A stretch of 64,000 nt of DNA from Prunus persica (GCF_000346465.2 NC_034011.1:12293634-12357633), one strand, 5' to 3'; positions 37,925 to 49,590 are shown, counted from the stretch's first letter. Notes: generated from the sequence alone by a model not told the origin. Translations and numbers: made by a program.

Positions 37925-39508
37925 GGTAAATCACCGTCGTGTATTCGGTTTTTCAATGGTCGTGGAATCCACCGTCATCTTTTCCCTGATAAACCACGAC
38001 GCTACATCACCGTCGTTGTTAAAATATACAACGTCATCAACAAATACAAAACGACGTCTTTGTACTGCAAAAAGATCTAAAAAAGCAGTCGAGGATGAGA
38101 ATAGACGACCAACTCTCTAAAAAAACCGTCATTAAAAAGGAAAAATATGAAACATATTAAGAGAACAAAGCCGCAAGATAGACATACAACGACGAAAATA
38201 AAAATACGACGCCGTTAAATATCATTTTCACGACAATAAATAATTTGACGTCTTTAAATACATTAGAAGACGACGTTATTGAAACCTACTACGTCGCATA
38301 TATAAAAACAGCCTTCGTAAAATTAATTTTCCACTTCGATTTTTCGATAAAAGATGACGTGGAAATAGTTGTCAGTGTCATTATTTACGACGTATGTATT
38401 TATAGAGTAGACGTTGAAATACGAAACAACGTCGGTTACAAATATATGAGAGTCGTATTACAAAATTTATACGTCATATTTTCAGAAACAAACAACGACG
38501 ATAAATATTAGACGTTGTTAAATAAAACAACGTCGGCAAACAATAAAAACAGACGTGTTTAGTCTGCTAAAGTTCTAGAAAATAGTCGAGGATGAGAATA
38601 GACGACCAACTCAAACAAATCACCGTCGTTAAAAAGGAAAAATATGACACATGTTAAAAGAACAAGGCCGCAAGATATACATACAACGACGATAACTAAA
38701 ATACAACGCCGTTAAATATAATTTACACGACAAGAAAAAATATGACGTCTTTAAATACATGAGAAGACGACGTTATTGAAATATACTACGTCTCTTATTT
38801 ACAAACAACAGTCGTGAAATAAATTTTCCACTTCGATTTTTCTAAAAAAGATGACGTGGAAATAGTTGTCAGTGTCATTATTTACGACGTATGTATTTAT
38901 ACAGTTGACGTTGAAATGCGAAACAACGTCGGTGTCATTTATATAGTCGACGTTGTATTTATATCTATCATCATTACTCACGACGCACTTAATAATATAG
39001 ACGACGTTGAACTTCTAAACAACGTCGGTTTTAAATAAATGAGAGCCGTATTACAGAACATATAGACGGCGTTGATTATGATGAGAGCCGTATTACAAAT
39101 AACGTCGTTTAATTGTTATTAGACGGCGGTTATAATGAATTTCCGTCGGAATTCATTTCGTTCCTCTTCGTTTATAAAAGAACTTGCGACGTGGAAAATG
39201 TATGATGACGTCGTATTTTTTAACGTTCAGATTATATATCTCGTTTTTTAGACGTCAGTATTATGGGATTGGAGTCGTGTTATTTTGAATTACATGGCGG
39301 TTCTTAATCCTTCCCCGACGTGATATCCTGAATAATTGCTTCACAATAGCGTCGTGGTTCTTCATTGTCACGTTGCTTTAAGACGTCGGTAAATATGCTG
39401 AATAACTGGTTCACAATAACGTCGTGTTTTATTTGAACGTAGAAAGTGAAGAAATCACATTACAATATATTATAAAATGAATGTCATACACTGCCAATTA
39501 CATAAGCA
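37925..39508. other. left subterminal zone with CGACG/CGTCG motif array
   Basis: About 1.6 kb without a credible gene, lying downstream of the transposase stop. It is crowded with the motif in both orientations, for example ACGACGG facing CCGTCGT a few bases apart at 37919-37940. In En/Spm such subterminal repeats bind the TNPA protein, but there they span only a few hundred bases. Variants such as CGACGTGG and GACGTC are frequent. Frames inside it (for example 38245-38511) encode Asp/Val/Tyr-rich text that only reflects the motif. Confidence 0.75.
38088..38933 (+). repeat. 349-bp duplication in the left subterminal zone
   Basis: 38088-38436 matches 38585-38933 at a constant offset of 497 bp. 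Both start GTCGAGGATGAGAATAGACG and both end AACAACGTCGGT, with scattered mismatches between. It shows how the motif-rich zone grew by local duplication. Confidence 0.85.
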
Positions 39509-42500
39509 TCATTCAATCCATATATCTTCACACCTATCTCGAATATTTTGACCACCTAACTCACCCACCAGTTCATCAAATGTGTCAACATTTGGCATCC
39601 CTCTAGTAAATGGCTCACACTCAATTATCACATCACCTAAGACTTCATCACCAATAACATCATTATATTCTCTATTAGGCATTGATAACACTACCGACCA
39701 ACCACGATGCATCGGGTCGTCAACAAAAAATATTTGTTTGACTTGAGAAGCCAAAACAAATTGGTCATTCCTATGTCCAATTTTACTCAAATCTACAAGG
39801 GTAAATCCAAGTTCGTCGACTACAAGACCAGAACTATCTATCCAATCACACCTAAAGACTGGGATTGTAAACTTTTGGTAGTCAAGGTCCCAAATTTCTT
39901 GAATGACACCATAGAAACCCATATTTGAGAGAATTGGGTTTTTATCCTTGGCACTAGCAACTTGCATGGTGTGTGCAAGTAAATAAACTCCACTATTTTG
40001 AGTTGTCCGCACATCATCTTGTGCCTTGATATTGAATTTAATACCTTTAATAAGATAGCTCCTATATAATGGCACTGACATGTTTGGACCAGCTGCTAGC
40101 CACCTTAAATTTTCTGATACGCCATGATTGTCTTCCTCAAGTTCACTTTGAACCTGCAAATTAATCATATCTTAATTCAATCTAACATATAAATAAGAAG
40201 AAAATTAAAAGAGAAATATGTTATTCAACAACATATACCTTGAAGCGTAGCCATTGAATGAAAGTGCTATTGTGCTTATCCTGCAGCCACTTTGTTCTCT
40301 TTCTAAATTTTGGATAAGCAATCTTGATGTGGATCATATGTTGCCTACATGACACGAAAAATTCAAGCATTACGGTCCCAAATATAGAAGATAAACATAA
40401 GAAATAATTTAAAATGGAAACTTAAAGAATAAAGCTCATACGTACTCGATATAAGGTAGGACTTCCTCCGTATTCTCCAAGACATATAGATGTGCTTGAT
40501 TCAACAGGTCCTGATCAACTACGCTCACTGTGCAACCTGATAATGGCTTTGAAAGTCCCATCTTTTGGCTTGAAGGCACTCCAACTGTACTAACATCAGA
40601 TAAATGCTGAGTACAAAACTCTACCGCTTCTTCAGCTATATACCGCTCAGCAATGCAACCTTCGGGACGAGTACGATTCTGAACATACCCCTTCAGCACT
40701 TTCATATATCTTTCAAACGGATACATCCACCTAAAATATACTGGCCCACATAGACGAACTTCTCTGACAAGATGTACTACTAGATGAACCATGATATCAA
40801 AGAATGAAGGGGGAAAGTACTTCTCAAGCAAACACAGAGTAACTACTACATCTTCTTCCAACTTATCTAGCTTGGAAACATCAACAGTCTTTGCACATAT
40901 AGCATTGAAGAAGAAGCACAAACGAGTTATTGCATACCTTGCAGGCTTCTCCAAAACAGAACGAATTGCCACAGGGAGCAATTGTTGCATTAAGGTATGA
41001 CAATCATGTGATTTAAGGCCAAGAAGTCTTGAATCTTGTAAAGATACAAGATTTTTAATATTTGAAGAATAACCTTCAGGGACCTTCATACCATAGAAAG
41101 AATTGCAAACCTCTCTCTTCTCTGCTCTTGACAAATTCCAAGGCCCAGGAGGCAAACGAGTACGTCTTTCTCCATACTCGGGTTGCAAATCAGTTTTGAC
41201 CCCCATGTTCAATAAATCTAATCGAGCAGAAATCCCATCTTTATTTTTTCCAGGGATCTCCAGCAATGTACCAATGATACTATCGCAAACATTCTTCTCA
41301 ATGTGCATAACATCTAGGGCATGCCTCACAGGAAGGTATTTCCAATACTCGAGATCAAAGAATATTGATTTCTTCTTCCAACAAACTCTGTCACCATTTT
41401 CAACCATATGCAGCACTTCTTCTCCGGTTAATGGCTCGGGAGGTATGCCATATTCAGGTTTCCCATTAAAAGCTGCACGTTGCCTCCTATATGGATGATT
41501 GATTGGTAACCATTTTCTATGCCCAATGTAACAAATTTTGTGGCCATTTTTCAACCTGTGACTAGGTGTATCATCGCCGCATATTGGACAAGCTTTATAT
41601 CCTTTAACAACACAACCAGATAAGTTTCCATAGGCGGGGAAATCATTAATTGTCCACATTAATGCAGCTCTGAGTGTAAAGTATTCTCCATTATGTGCAT
41701 CATACACTCCTCTAATCCCAACCCACAAGGATTTTAAATCATCAATCAAAGGCTCCAAGTAGACGTCTATATCATTTCCGGGTTGTTTAGGACCGGAAAT
41801 CAATAAGGTTAACATCATGAACTTTCGTTTCATGTACAGCCATGGAGGGAGATTATATGTAACTAAGATAACCGGCCAACAACTATATCTGCTACTTAGA
41901 GAACTGTGGGAATTGAATCCATCAGATGAAAGAGCCAATCTCAAGTTTCTCGGCTCATTACCAAACTCAGGCCATTTATCATCAAGAAGTTTCCAAGACG
42001 GGGAATCCGCCGGATGAGACATCTGACCGTCAATTGATTTTCTAGCAGCATGCCACCAAGTCAAACTCTTAGCTGTCTCATGTGATTGAAACATCCTTTT
42101 AAACCTTGGAATTGGGGGAAAATACCACACCACCTTCGCTGGCACACCCTCTTTCAAGATTGAATCTTTGCCTTCCTTCCACCTTGAGATACCACAAGTA
42201 GGAAAATTAGTTGAATCCTCATACTCCTTCCTATACAAGATGCAATCATTGGGGCATGCGTGCATTTTCTCATAACACAGCCCCAATGCACACAAAGTCT
42301 TTTTAGCCTCATACATGGAGGTTGGTATTGTATTTCCTTCTGGAAGCAAATCGCCTTGAAGTATCAATAATTCTGTAAAACAGACATCACTCATCCCATG
42401 TTTTGCCTTCAAATTATACAACTTCACTAATGCCGATAACTTCGTGTACTTTCTACAACCAGGGTACACTGGTTGATCTCCATCCCCAATCACATTGGCA

Positions 42501-42859
42501 AACTCATACGGATCCGAACCAAAATCACCAAAATCATTATCATCCATATCAATTTCTTCAGACACAAAACTGTACCTACTATGGCCATCATCTTCTTCAA
42601 CATTTCTACTAGCATTAGTAGTTGCTTCCCAAGGTTCTCCGTGAAATGTCCAATTCTTATAGCTTTGGTCAATTCCATTAAAGTATAAGTGATCCCTTAT
42701 AATTCCAACCCCAAACAACTTCAAATTAACACATTTAACACATGGACAACGGATATGTGTTGTAGTTAGAAGATTTTCTATAGCAAAGTTCAAAAATGCT
42801 TCCACCCCAAATTCATATGCCTTCGATCTTCTATCCGAGTGCATCCATGACTTATCCAT
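39509..42859 (-). CDS. TNP2/TNPD-type CACTA transposase
   Basis: The catalytic transposase of the element, acting in the nucleus on its terminal repeats. I infer three exons: 42859-40446, 40344-40239 and 40153-39509. Introns are 101 and 85 bp, with GT/AG ends (donors GTACGT and GTATAT; acceptors TGTAG and TTGCAG). Phases agree, giving 1054 codons plus stop. I chose the ATG at 42859 because MDKSWM is the usual family start; the longer frame begins at a GTG. Visible domains: N-terminal transposase-associated domain with CPCVKC at residues 38-43; tnp2 core (Transposase_21), about 200-540, with SSDGFN near 313 and LDVMHIEKNV near 515; DUF4218, about 665-755 (YFPPSFFDIMVHL); C-terminal DUF4216, about 895-965. 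Length and domain order are normal for intact copies. The exons lack the CGACG motif that crowds the DNA around them. Confidence 0.93.
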
Positions 42860-43345
42860 CTCCGACACTATAACCTATTATCTATAATAAAGTGAAAATA
42901 CAGGCAATGACCATCACTATAGCAGATTATACAATGATCTAATCGCAAGTAATACACAACAGAGACGACGGGTTTTAAACAAAAACAGACGTATTTGGCA
43001 TATATAGACGACGGATTTTCAACAGACGTCGTCTATTATAAGTAATACAAACGACGGTTTATGAAAAAACCGTCGTGTATAAGTAATACAACGACGGTAG
43101 TTTAAAAACACCGTCGTGTAATCGTCGTCGTATGCCTTAAAATTCGTCGTGTCTCAGTTTATTTTCAAGAACACAAAACCCATTAAGAACACAACATATA
43201 TATGAAACCAAGCAAGAAACCAACATATACATGAAACCAAGCATGAAAACAATAAATCCATTCCCAATTCAACATAACATAGGGTGATTAAAAGATACGA
43301 CAAAATTAAATCCATTCCCAATTCAACATAACAGATAATGTAATC

Positions 43346-43766
43346 CATGAACCCATTAAACAGAAAATCCATGAACCCATACCTATAAGCACATTATTAA
43401 CAGATCGCAAAGCATACACATAAAACCCTTTAACAAAACAACCTAATATAACTCGAATCGTTACTAGAATCATCACTCGAATCCCCATCTTCATTATCAG
43501 TTTCTTCCTTCGTAGGTACTATTTGCTCCCCATCATTTTCTCCATAGCGGAAAATGACAAGATCAAATAAAGGTGTACTTTTGCTGGAAATCATTTGGAA
43601 GTTGGTGATCTGTGTCTTTTTGTGTTGATTTCCAGCAAAAGTACACCTTTATTTGATCTTGTCATGAACCCATTAAACAGAAAATCCATGAACCCATACC
43701 TATAAGCACATTATTAACAGATCGCAAAGCATACACATAAAACCCTTTAACAAAACAACCTAATAT
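43346..43766 (+). repeat. 104-bp direct repeat pair
   Basis: 43346-43449 and 43663-43766 appear identical by eye. Both start CATGAACCCATTAAAC and both end ACAACCTAATAT, 317 bp apart. The second copy begins inside the last three bases of the inverted-repeat arm that ends at 43665. Confidence 0.93.
43554..43665. repeat. 40-bp perfect inverted repeat with 32-nt loop
   Basis: 43554-43593 (ATGACAAGATCAAATAAAGG...) is the exact reverse complement of 43626-43665 (...CCTTTATTTGATCTTGTCAT). All 40 positions pair, with a 32-base loop. Identity stops sharply at both ends, as in a single copying event. In RNA it would form a strong hairpin within the probable leader intron. Confidence 0.97.
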
Positions 43767-43808
43767 CATTCAATGAATTTACAAGGGGAAGATAGGGTTT
43801 GTACTTAC

Positions 43809-43990
43809 AGGTTGGACGAGCTCACAGATTCGACGGAGCCTGGAGAGTGCAACTTTTAATTAGAGCAGAAGTGAGAGAGCGAAATGTTATGTCGCGCGAA
43901 ATCTGAAAATTTTAGGTTTCAGGGTTCGAAGTATAAGAATAAGAGCCAAATCTAAAAAAATTTAGGTCGCGCGAAAATTTTTAGAGTTCG
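43809..43990 (-). promoter_or_regulatory. probable promoter and leader exon of the transposase gene, with E2F-like sites
   Basis: The stretch just upstream of the GTAAGT donor lacks the CGACG motif. It contains two perfect E2F-consensus octamers on the minus strand (TTTCGCGC at 43894-43901 and 43969-43976) and a related TTCGCGCG at 43987-43994. If the leader exon runs roughly from 43890 to 43809, the sites fall at or just above the start of transcription. The transcription start is not visible from sequence. Confidence 0.4.
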
Positions 43991-43994
43991 CGCG

Positions 43995-45158
43995 TTTTAA
44001 AACGTCGAAAGAAAAACCAAGGCGAAAGTTCTACAAGTACCGACGTAAATTTAATATTCCACGACGGAAACTTCATTTTTCGGATTAAGAACGTAAGGCC
44101 GTTCATTTTGAAGCTTCATTTTTCGGATTAATTTTAAATTTATTTTGAATTTTTTATATAACGACGACTGAAAAACCACGTCGGTATTAAGAAATTAAAG
44201 ACGTTGTAAATTATATAAACCGACTTACATATTAAAATGACGTCGTTTAAAGCGTAAACCATGTCGTATGTTTTTCTGTACGACGTAAAATATGTATTCC
44301 ACGACGCAACCACCGTCGTTAAAAATTATTACCCTAAACCCATAAAACTAAATTATACAATTTAAAAAATTAAGTTTATAAAAGGTTTTATGGTTTTAAA
44401 GCCTAACATATACCCTAGACTACCCAAAAATTATACTTTAAAAATAAACCCCAATAAATAACAACCCTAATCTCTAAACCCTAGACTCTAAACCCTAAAC
44501 CATAAAACTAGAAGTGATTTTATGACTCATCAAAACAATTTTGTTTTGGATGGTCATTTTAAATTTTTGTTATTCAAAATGAATTTTTTCAAGGTTTATG
44601 TGGAAGAAAATATATCAATGACTTCATAGGAGTTGACTTTTCAATTTTCTGATTTATTTTAAATTTATTTTGAATATTTTGATATAAAAATAATAAAATA
44701 TTCTTACCACAACAACAAACCACGTCGGTGTTAATAAATTGTAGACGTTGTAAATTGTAATAGACTACTAAGTCGTTTAAATGACGTCGTTAAAATGAGA
44801 AACCATGGCGGCTATTTACCTATACGACGTAAAATATATATATCAACGACTTAACCGCTGTCGTTACATAAACGTCGTCGATGATACCCTGAACCCTTAA
44901 GAAATTGAAGATGTTGTAAACCATAAACGACTCAATTGTTCAAAGAACGTCGTCTAACTATATTTTTACGTCGTATTTGTTTAAAACACGAAACAACAAA
45001 ATACGACGGTTTTTGACTTTATTAGGTCGTTGGAAAAGTATTACACGTCGGTTAAGCAATTTGTATGTTTGTTTTTTTTAAATTTAAGAAAACCTCAACA
45101 AATTTTTACATTACATATTATAGAGAAAATTTGTACATTATACATAAATATCAAGTGT
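43995..45158. other. intergenic zone between the two CACTA genes
   Basis: No gene seen. It is AT-rich with scattered CGACG/CGTCG motifs at 43995-44310 and 44705-45050. A run of telomere-like units lies at 44474-44502 (CTAAACCCTAGACTC followed by TAAACCCTAAACC). Downstream of the first gene's TGA at 45159, it presumably holds that gene's 3' end and polyadenylation region. Confidence 0.6.
44474..44502 (-). promoter_or_regulatory. telo-box cluster (AAACCCTA)
   Basis: Three AAACCCTA-like units lie within about 30 bases, with further ACCCTAAACC text at 44331-44342. Telo-boxes are known plant promoter elements. Here they lie between the two genes, some 500 bases upstream of the E2F-like sites relative to transposase transcription. 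This could equally be chance or a remnant. Confidence 0.3.
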
Positions 45159-48100
45159 TCAATAATTGCCCTGTTTAATAATTTGGAAAACAAACTCTGC
45201 CCATTCATTCCGGACTTCATCAATGGCTTCTTGGGGGTATGAAGCTTCCTGGTTTCCCTTGGCATACTGCATAAACAATGACTATTAGGGTTTATAAATA
45301 AAAAGAAATTCAATCACAGACGACGATATTTTTCATAACCGACGTAGTATATCCATTCAACGACGTTAATTTTATATGACCGTCGTTGATAATACAAAAA
45401 ACGACGTGAAATGTATGAAGGTAATTTTTTCTTACCTTATTCTCAAACCCCAAGGAAGGATCCATGATGATGTCCCTCATGAAGCGCATCACATAATACC
45501 CGCATTCGACATTGCTGGGTTGCTTTGGTGTGCCTGAGAGAGTTTTCCAAATTACATTTTTACGTCCTGCTCGGCCTATGTGGGTATTATATATTTTTAA
45601 AGCACTGTTCACGATGTTTTTCGCCTCTTCGTCGACCACACGATGACCTGGCAGAGGATCCAGAAAATAGACGGTCTCCTTCTTTGCTCTTACAATCAGC
45701 AAGATCCAATGACGGCTGCACAAAATTAATATAAAAACGACGGTTATTTACAAAAACGACGTATTATAGTATTTCACACGACGAAATAAAGTAGATAACG
45801 ACGACATTATATATTTATCACGACGACAAATAAATACCGACGTGGTTAGTAGTTTCAAACGACTAAATAAAATAAAACATCGATGTGGTTAGTTTATAAG
45901 CTGTCATTTATTGAAAATCATAAAAACAAAATCCTAAGGAGACTAACCCTGGATTGTAAGGCATCATGAAAAGCTGTTCACCGTCTGTCTTCTGAAGTCG
46001 AGCTGCTACCAGTCGTGATCTTTCAGTTATTGTGCCAGAGTTGGCACTAACTGTAGCAGGGTCAATAAAGCCAACCATGCTGCACATATTGGCTTGTTTC
46101 AAAACATCGTGTAAGTACCTAAATACATAAAATAATATAAACAAGTCAGCAAAAACAAACACGCGGTTATGTATAAAAAAACGACGTATTATAATATTTC
46201 ACACGACGTACTGAAATAGATAAGGACGTTATAATATATTTATCACGACGGTAGTTAGTTAAGACGACGTGGTTAGTTAGTTAAGACGACGCAATATATA
46301 AACCAACGAGTTATTATCTTAGAAGTACAAACCTCATATATACAGCCAATACAGTAGCTCCAATTTCTTCCATGCCTGCAAATTGTGTAATATCTTCAGG
46401 CAGGAGGAAGGTATCGCGCTCACCACCAAACACCTCCTTATCAATTGTAAATTGGAGTGTCTTATCCTCAGGCAGGAGTGTCGTTTCCACAAAACGACAA
46501 AGGGTTTTTAAAGAAGATGGCGCCTCCATATTTGAATAAGCACCAACTTCAATAACCTGTTTAAAGAAATAAAAAAAATGACGTGGTAATTCAATAAAGA
46601 CGACGGTTTAAGGAATAAAACGTCGTCTTAAAAGGATTTAAACGACGGTGAAAAAACTGTCGTGGTAATTCAATAAAGACGACGGTTTTATTAATAAAGC
46701 GTCGTCTGAAACCATTTAAACGACGGTGCAAAAACCGTCGTTTAAATATTTTATTACGTTTTAAAAAAAGTCCGCCGTCTAAGTTTTAAACAAACGACGG
46801 ATTATATAAAAATATCGACGTCTAAAATTTTGAAAAACAAATAAAAAAGGCAAAGTTATGTGAACATACCTTGTCGTCATGCTTTTCTTCATCTTCTTTC
46901 TCCTTTTCTTCTTCCTTCTCTTCATCTCTTTTTTCTTCTTCCTTCTCTTCATCCGGCTGATGTTTCCCCATTTTGGCAGTATCATCCTCCAAATGTAGGG
47001 ATCTCACATCACCTCCAGAGCAGCTAGCTTTGTCAGACATTGGATTTTTGGGGCTTTGGCTAATTCTTGGTTTAAGCATGCTTGGATCAAAATTGGGAAT
47101 TAATTGGGAAAGCTGACTCAGGAAATGCTCCCTCTCAGCCTCTACCAATTGTTTTGTCCTAGCCTCCATCCTTAAGGCCTCTTCCCTTGCCTTAGCCTCC
47201 ATCTTTTTAGTCTCTTCTTGAAGGAGAACTCTTAAACTGTCCTTCAAACGGTCGTCAAAGCTCACCCTCTGTGGTTTGGGCAAATTGAAATATTGCCTTG
47301 GGGAAACACCAGCACCAACTCCCCTCAGTCTGCCTGGATGCTCGGGGCCCAAAGCCATGGTCAGCACATCATTGCTGCCATCTACTCTGACTTTGCCTTC
47401 CGAGACTTGTTTCTGCAATTCATCCTAAAAAAAGATAAACAAAAAAACACACGACGGTTATTTATGTACAAACGACGTATTATATAATTTCACACGACGC
47501 AATAACGTATAAACCGACGTTATTATAACTTATCACGACGGTAGTTATACCGACGTGGTTATTTATTTAAAACGACGAAATGAATAAACAACCGACGTCT
47601 TATGCTATAATTAAAGAAAACAGAGTAGTGATTCCTATTTAGACCGTTAACGACGTTTTTAAAAAAGTTTCGACGTGGTAATATCATTCAAACGACGCGA
47701 AAATGAACCACCGACGTCTTATGCTATAATTACAGAAAATTAGTAGTGATTCCTATTTAGACCTTTAACGACGTTTTTAAAAACTTCTCGACGTGGTAAT
47801 ATCATTCACACGACGAAAAATATAACATACGACGTAATAAGAATAATTCACAGTTTAATAAAAATTTAAAACAGAGTGATAGTAGGCTTACAATTAATTT
47901 TGCTTTCTCTGCCACCTTTGGATCAGGGATGTTACCATGTTTGTCCTGTCTAGCTCTCTTCCATAAGGTAGATCGATCAATTTCTACCCCAGGCATGGTT
48001 TCCTCCAATTGATCCTCCAATCCAGCATATCCTTTTCGAGACAATCGATGATTGTACTCGAGTTTCTCCCTAATCTGTGCATGTTGAGAATGCACAGACT

Positions 48101-48701
48101 CAAAATCTTTGGATAGCCTTGAAGCTACAAAGGCATCCCATTGTGCTTTCTCTATGAATTTATATGTTTCAGGGGGTTGGCTTAATTTCTCCCTGTCATT
48201 GGTGTATGGAAGGATATAATGCCTCGTTAGTGTAGACTTGAAATCCTTCCATTTCTTGGAAGAAGAAGCTAAAACAGAGGTCTTGCCCCCTTGGCCTACG
48301 ACAAAAGCCATGTCAACTGCTTCCCAAATCTGCTCCTTTATATCCTTGGGGATTTGGGACCATTTCTTGTCCACAAGTGGGATCCTGGAGCGTGCCAACA
48401 CACCAATATACGACTGCATCTCAATATGTGCTTGGCCAACACCTTTCCCCCTTTTATTGTACTCAACAATTGGCCTCAGTTTCTGAAGCTTTCTCTTCAC
48501 AACACGAGGCATTGTGCGCATACCTCGACCAGTCTTTGAATCATCAGAGATTGTTGTCTGGCTGGTTGGTTCTGTCTCAGCAGATGATGAAGCAAACTTC
48601 ATCTTCTTCGAAGACTTCATCTCCTTCGAAGACTTGTCTTGAGGAGCTACCATTCCAAGCTTCTTGGAGCCAGAATCCTTAGTTTGTTGTTGAGAAACCA
48701 T
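45159..48701 (-). CDS. TNPA-like protein with C-terminal Ulp1 (C48) protease domain
   Basis: The element's first gene. Six exons: 48701-47892, 47424-46870, 46556-46333, 46118-45948, 45715-45436 and 45266-45159. All introns are GT/AG and all phases agree, giving 715 codons plus TGA. The start is the first ATG (MVSQQQ), since the longer frame opens at TTG. Visible: Ser/Lys-rich start with a basic run VVKRKLQKLR (67-76); Ptta/En/Spm plant transposase domain (Transposase_24), about 95-310, with the family block LTMALGPEHPGRLRGVG at 291-307; a charged coiled-coil-like stretch, about 340-380; a Glu/Lys-rich acidic tail, about 425-455; then a Ulp1-like protease. The catalytic residues fit the C48 set: His589 (RHW), Asp606 (FLDPL), Gln652 (PKQPSN) and Cys658 (ECGYY). 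Expected roles are motif binding at the ends and possibly removal of SUMO from partner proteins; the latter is inference. All five introns are packed with CGACG motifs. Confidence 0.9.
46582..46739 (+). repeat. 79-bp tandem duplication in intron 2 of the TNPA-like gene
   Basis: CGTGGTAATTCAATAAAGAC starts at 46582 and again at 46661. Both units carry ACGACGG, CGTCGTCT and ACGACGGTG in the same order, so each unit holds about four motif copies. Confidence 0.85.
47591..47826 (+). repeat. 119-bp tandem duplication in intron 1 of the TNPA-like gene
   Basis: ACCGACGTCTTATGCTATAA starts at 47591 and its equivalent at 47710. The shared middle is AGTAGTGATTCCTATTTAGA and the shared end is CGACGTGGTAATATCATTCA. 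The units differ by a few bases. Each carries about four motif copies. Confidence 0.9.
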
Positions 48702-48715
48702 TTTAACAGACAAAA

Positions 48716-49388
48716 CTGCAAGTGAAAATATTTCAGGAAAACATTAAGAACACAAACGACGGTATTAAAAAAATACGACGTATGATATGATTTTAGACGA
48801 CGCAATGAAATAATCTCAGACGTAATAAATGTTTAAAACCATTATTTATATAACGTCGTGGTATATATGTTCACACGACGTCAATAGTAATACACCGTCG
48901 TGGTAAAACTATTATTTATATAACGTCGTGGTATTTATGTTCATACGACGTCAATAGTAATACACCGTCGTGGTATTAACATTCACACGACGTAAAACAA
49001 TAAGATATTTTGTCGTCTATATTAGATACCAACCCTAGTTTCTTTTTCTTTATATTTTATCAAATAAGGGAAAAACAAAAACCATTGTTCAGAGAAATCA
49101 AACCTGCAATTAAACAAGCATATAAAAAAAGACTATTATTTTAAAAACAACTTTGTCAATTTTCAGACGACGCTAGAACAACTGACGAACCGTCGTGGTC
49201 TACCGTCGTCTTATTTAGTTGAGGTAGTTGTCTTCAAAGTTGGAAACTTTCCCTCTTTGTCTGTATATTTTATCAAACTTGGAAAGAAGTAAAATGATTT
49301 TGGCCAGAAAAAAGGTAAAAAGATTTTTCAAACAAAAAACGTATGAGCATGCAAAACAGTAACCAAAATAGTGAAAATGAAAGCTTAC
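48716..49388 (-). other. probable leader intron of the TNPA-like gene
   Basis: A donor (AAAAG then GTAAGC) lies at 49388 and a good acceptor (CTTGCAG) at 48716-48722, fourteen bases before the start codon. The 673-bp interval contains motif copies at both ends (48755-49005 and 49165-49210) and a 70-bp tandem duplication. The model is inferred from splice sites only. Confidence 0.55.
48841..48980 (+). repeat. 70-bp tandem duplication with CGTCGTGG/ACGACGTC motifs
   Basis: 48841-48910 and 48911-48980 both begin ATTATTTATATAACGTCGTG and both end TACACCGTCGTGGTA, with a few differences. It lies in the probable leader intron. Confidence 0.9.
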
Positions 49389-49590
49389 CTTTTGCGTGCA
49401 ATGAAAGCAAGAGGAAGATGATCGATGTTTAAGTTCAGAGACGACGAAGAAGACGAGAGGAAGACGATGAGAAACTCTGACAATGCTCTGACAAGGAAAA
49501 AAGACGAAAAGGTTTCTCTGGGAGATTGAAATTTTTAATCGGGTTTGGAAACAGTGCATGTGTAAGTCGAAAAGTTGCTTACATATAAAA
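49389..49590 (-). promoter_or_regulatory. probable leader exon and TATA-like box of the TNPA-like gene
   Basis: The minus strand has TTTTATATG at 49590-49582. About 30 bases further on begins a motif-free stretch that runs to the GTAAGC donor at 49388. This looks like a core promoter plus a leader exon of about 165 bp. The same TATA-like text recurs at about 49940-49950 in a nearby duplicated segment, so an alternative start is possible. There is no direct evidence of transcription. Confidence 0.35.

Larger units (their letters stand above)
42860..43808 (-). other. probable leader intron of the transposase gene
   Basis: A GTAAGT donor lies at 43808-43803 on the minus strand. Candidate acceptors (TTATTATAG and the following AG pairs) lie at about 42872-42885, just before the start codon. 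The interval holds a motif cluster at 42962-43150 (ACGACGG and CCGTCGT pairs), two 104-bp direct repeats, a 40-bp perfect inverted repeat and a short coding-looking stretch. No open gene is otherwise seen. The splice model is inferred from the sites only. Confidence 0.45.

Noticed and set aside
38245..39038. Frames of 60-88 aa in the left subterminal zone
   Set aside because: The Asp/Val/Tyr-rich text comes from dense CGACG/CGTCG motifs, and the duplicated segment does not keep the frame.
43154..43494. Hydrophobic minus-strand frames (62 and 72 aa)
   Set aside because: They overlap the repeated, rearranged leader region. A different frame reads as the acidic C-terminus-like stretch, and neither hydrophobic frame resembles a known protein.
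48238..48682. Plus-strand frames opposite exon 1 of the TNPA-like gene
   Set aside because: They are antisense shadows of a coding exon with a recognised domain.
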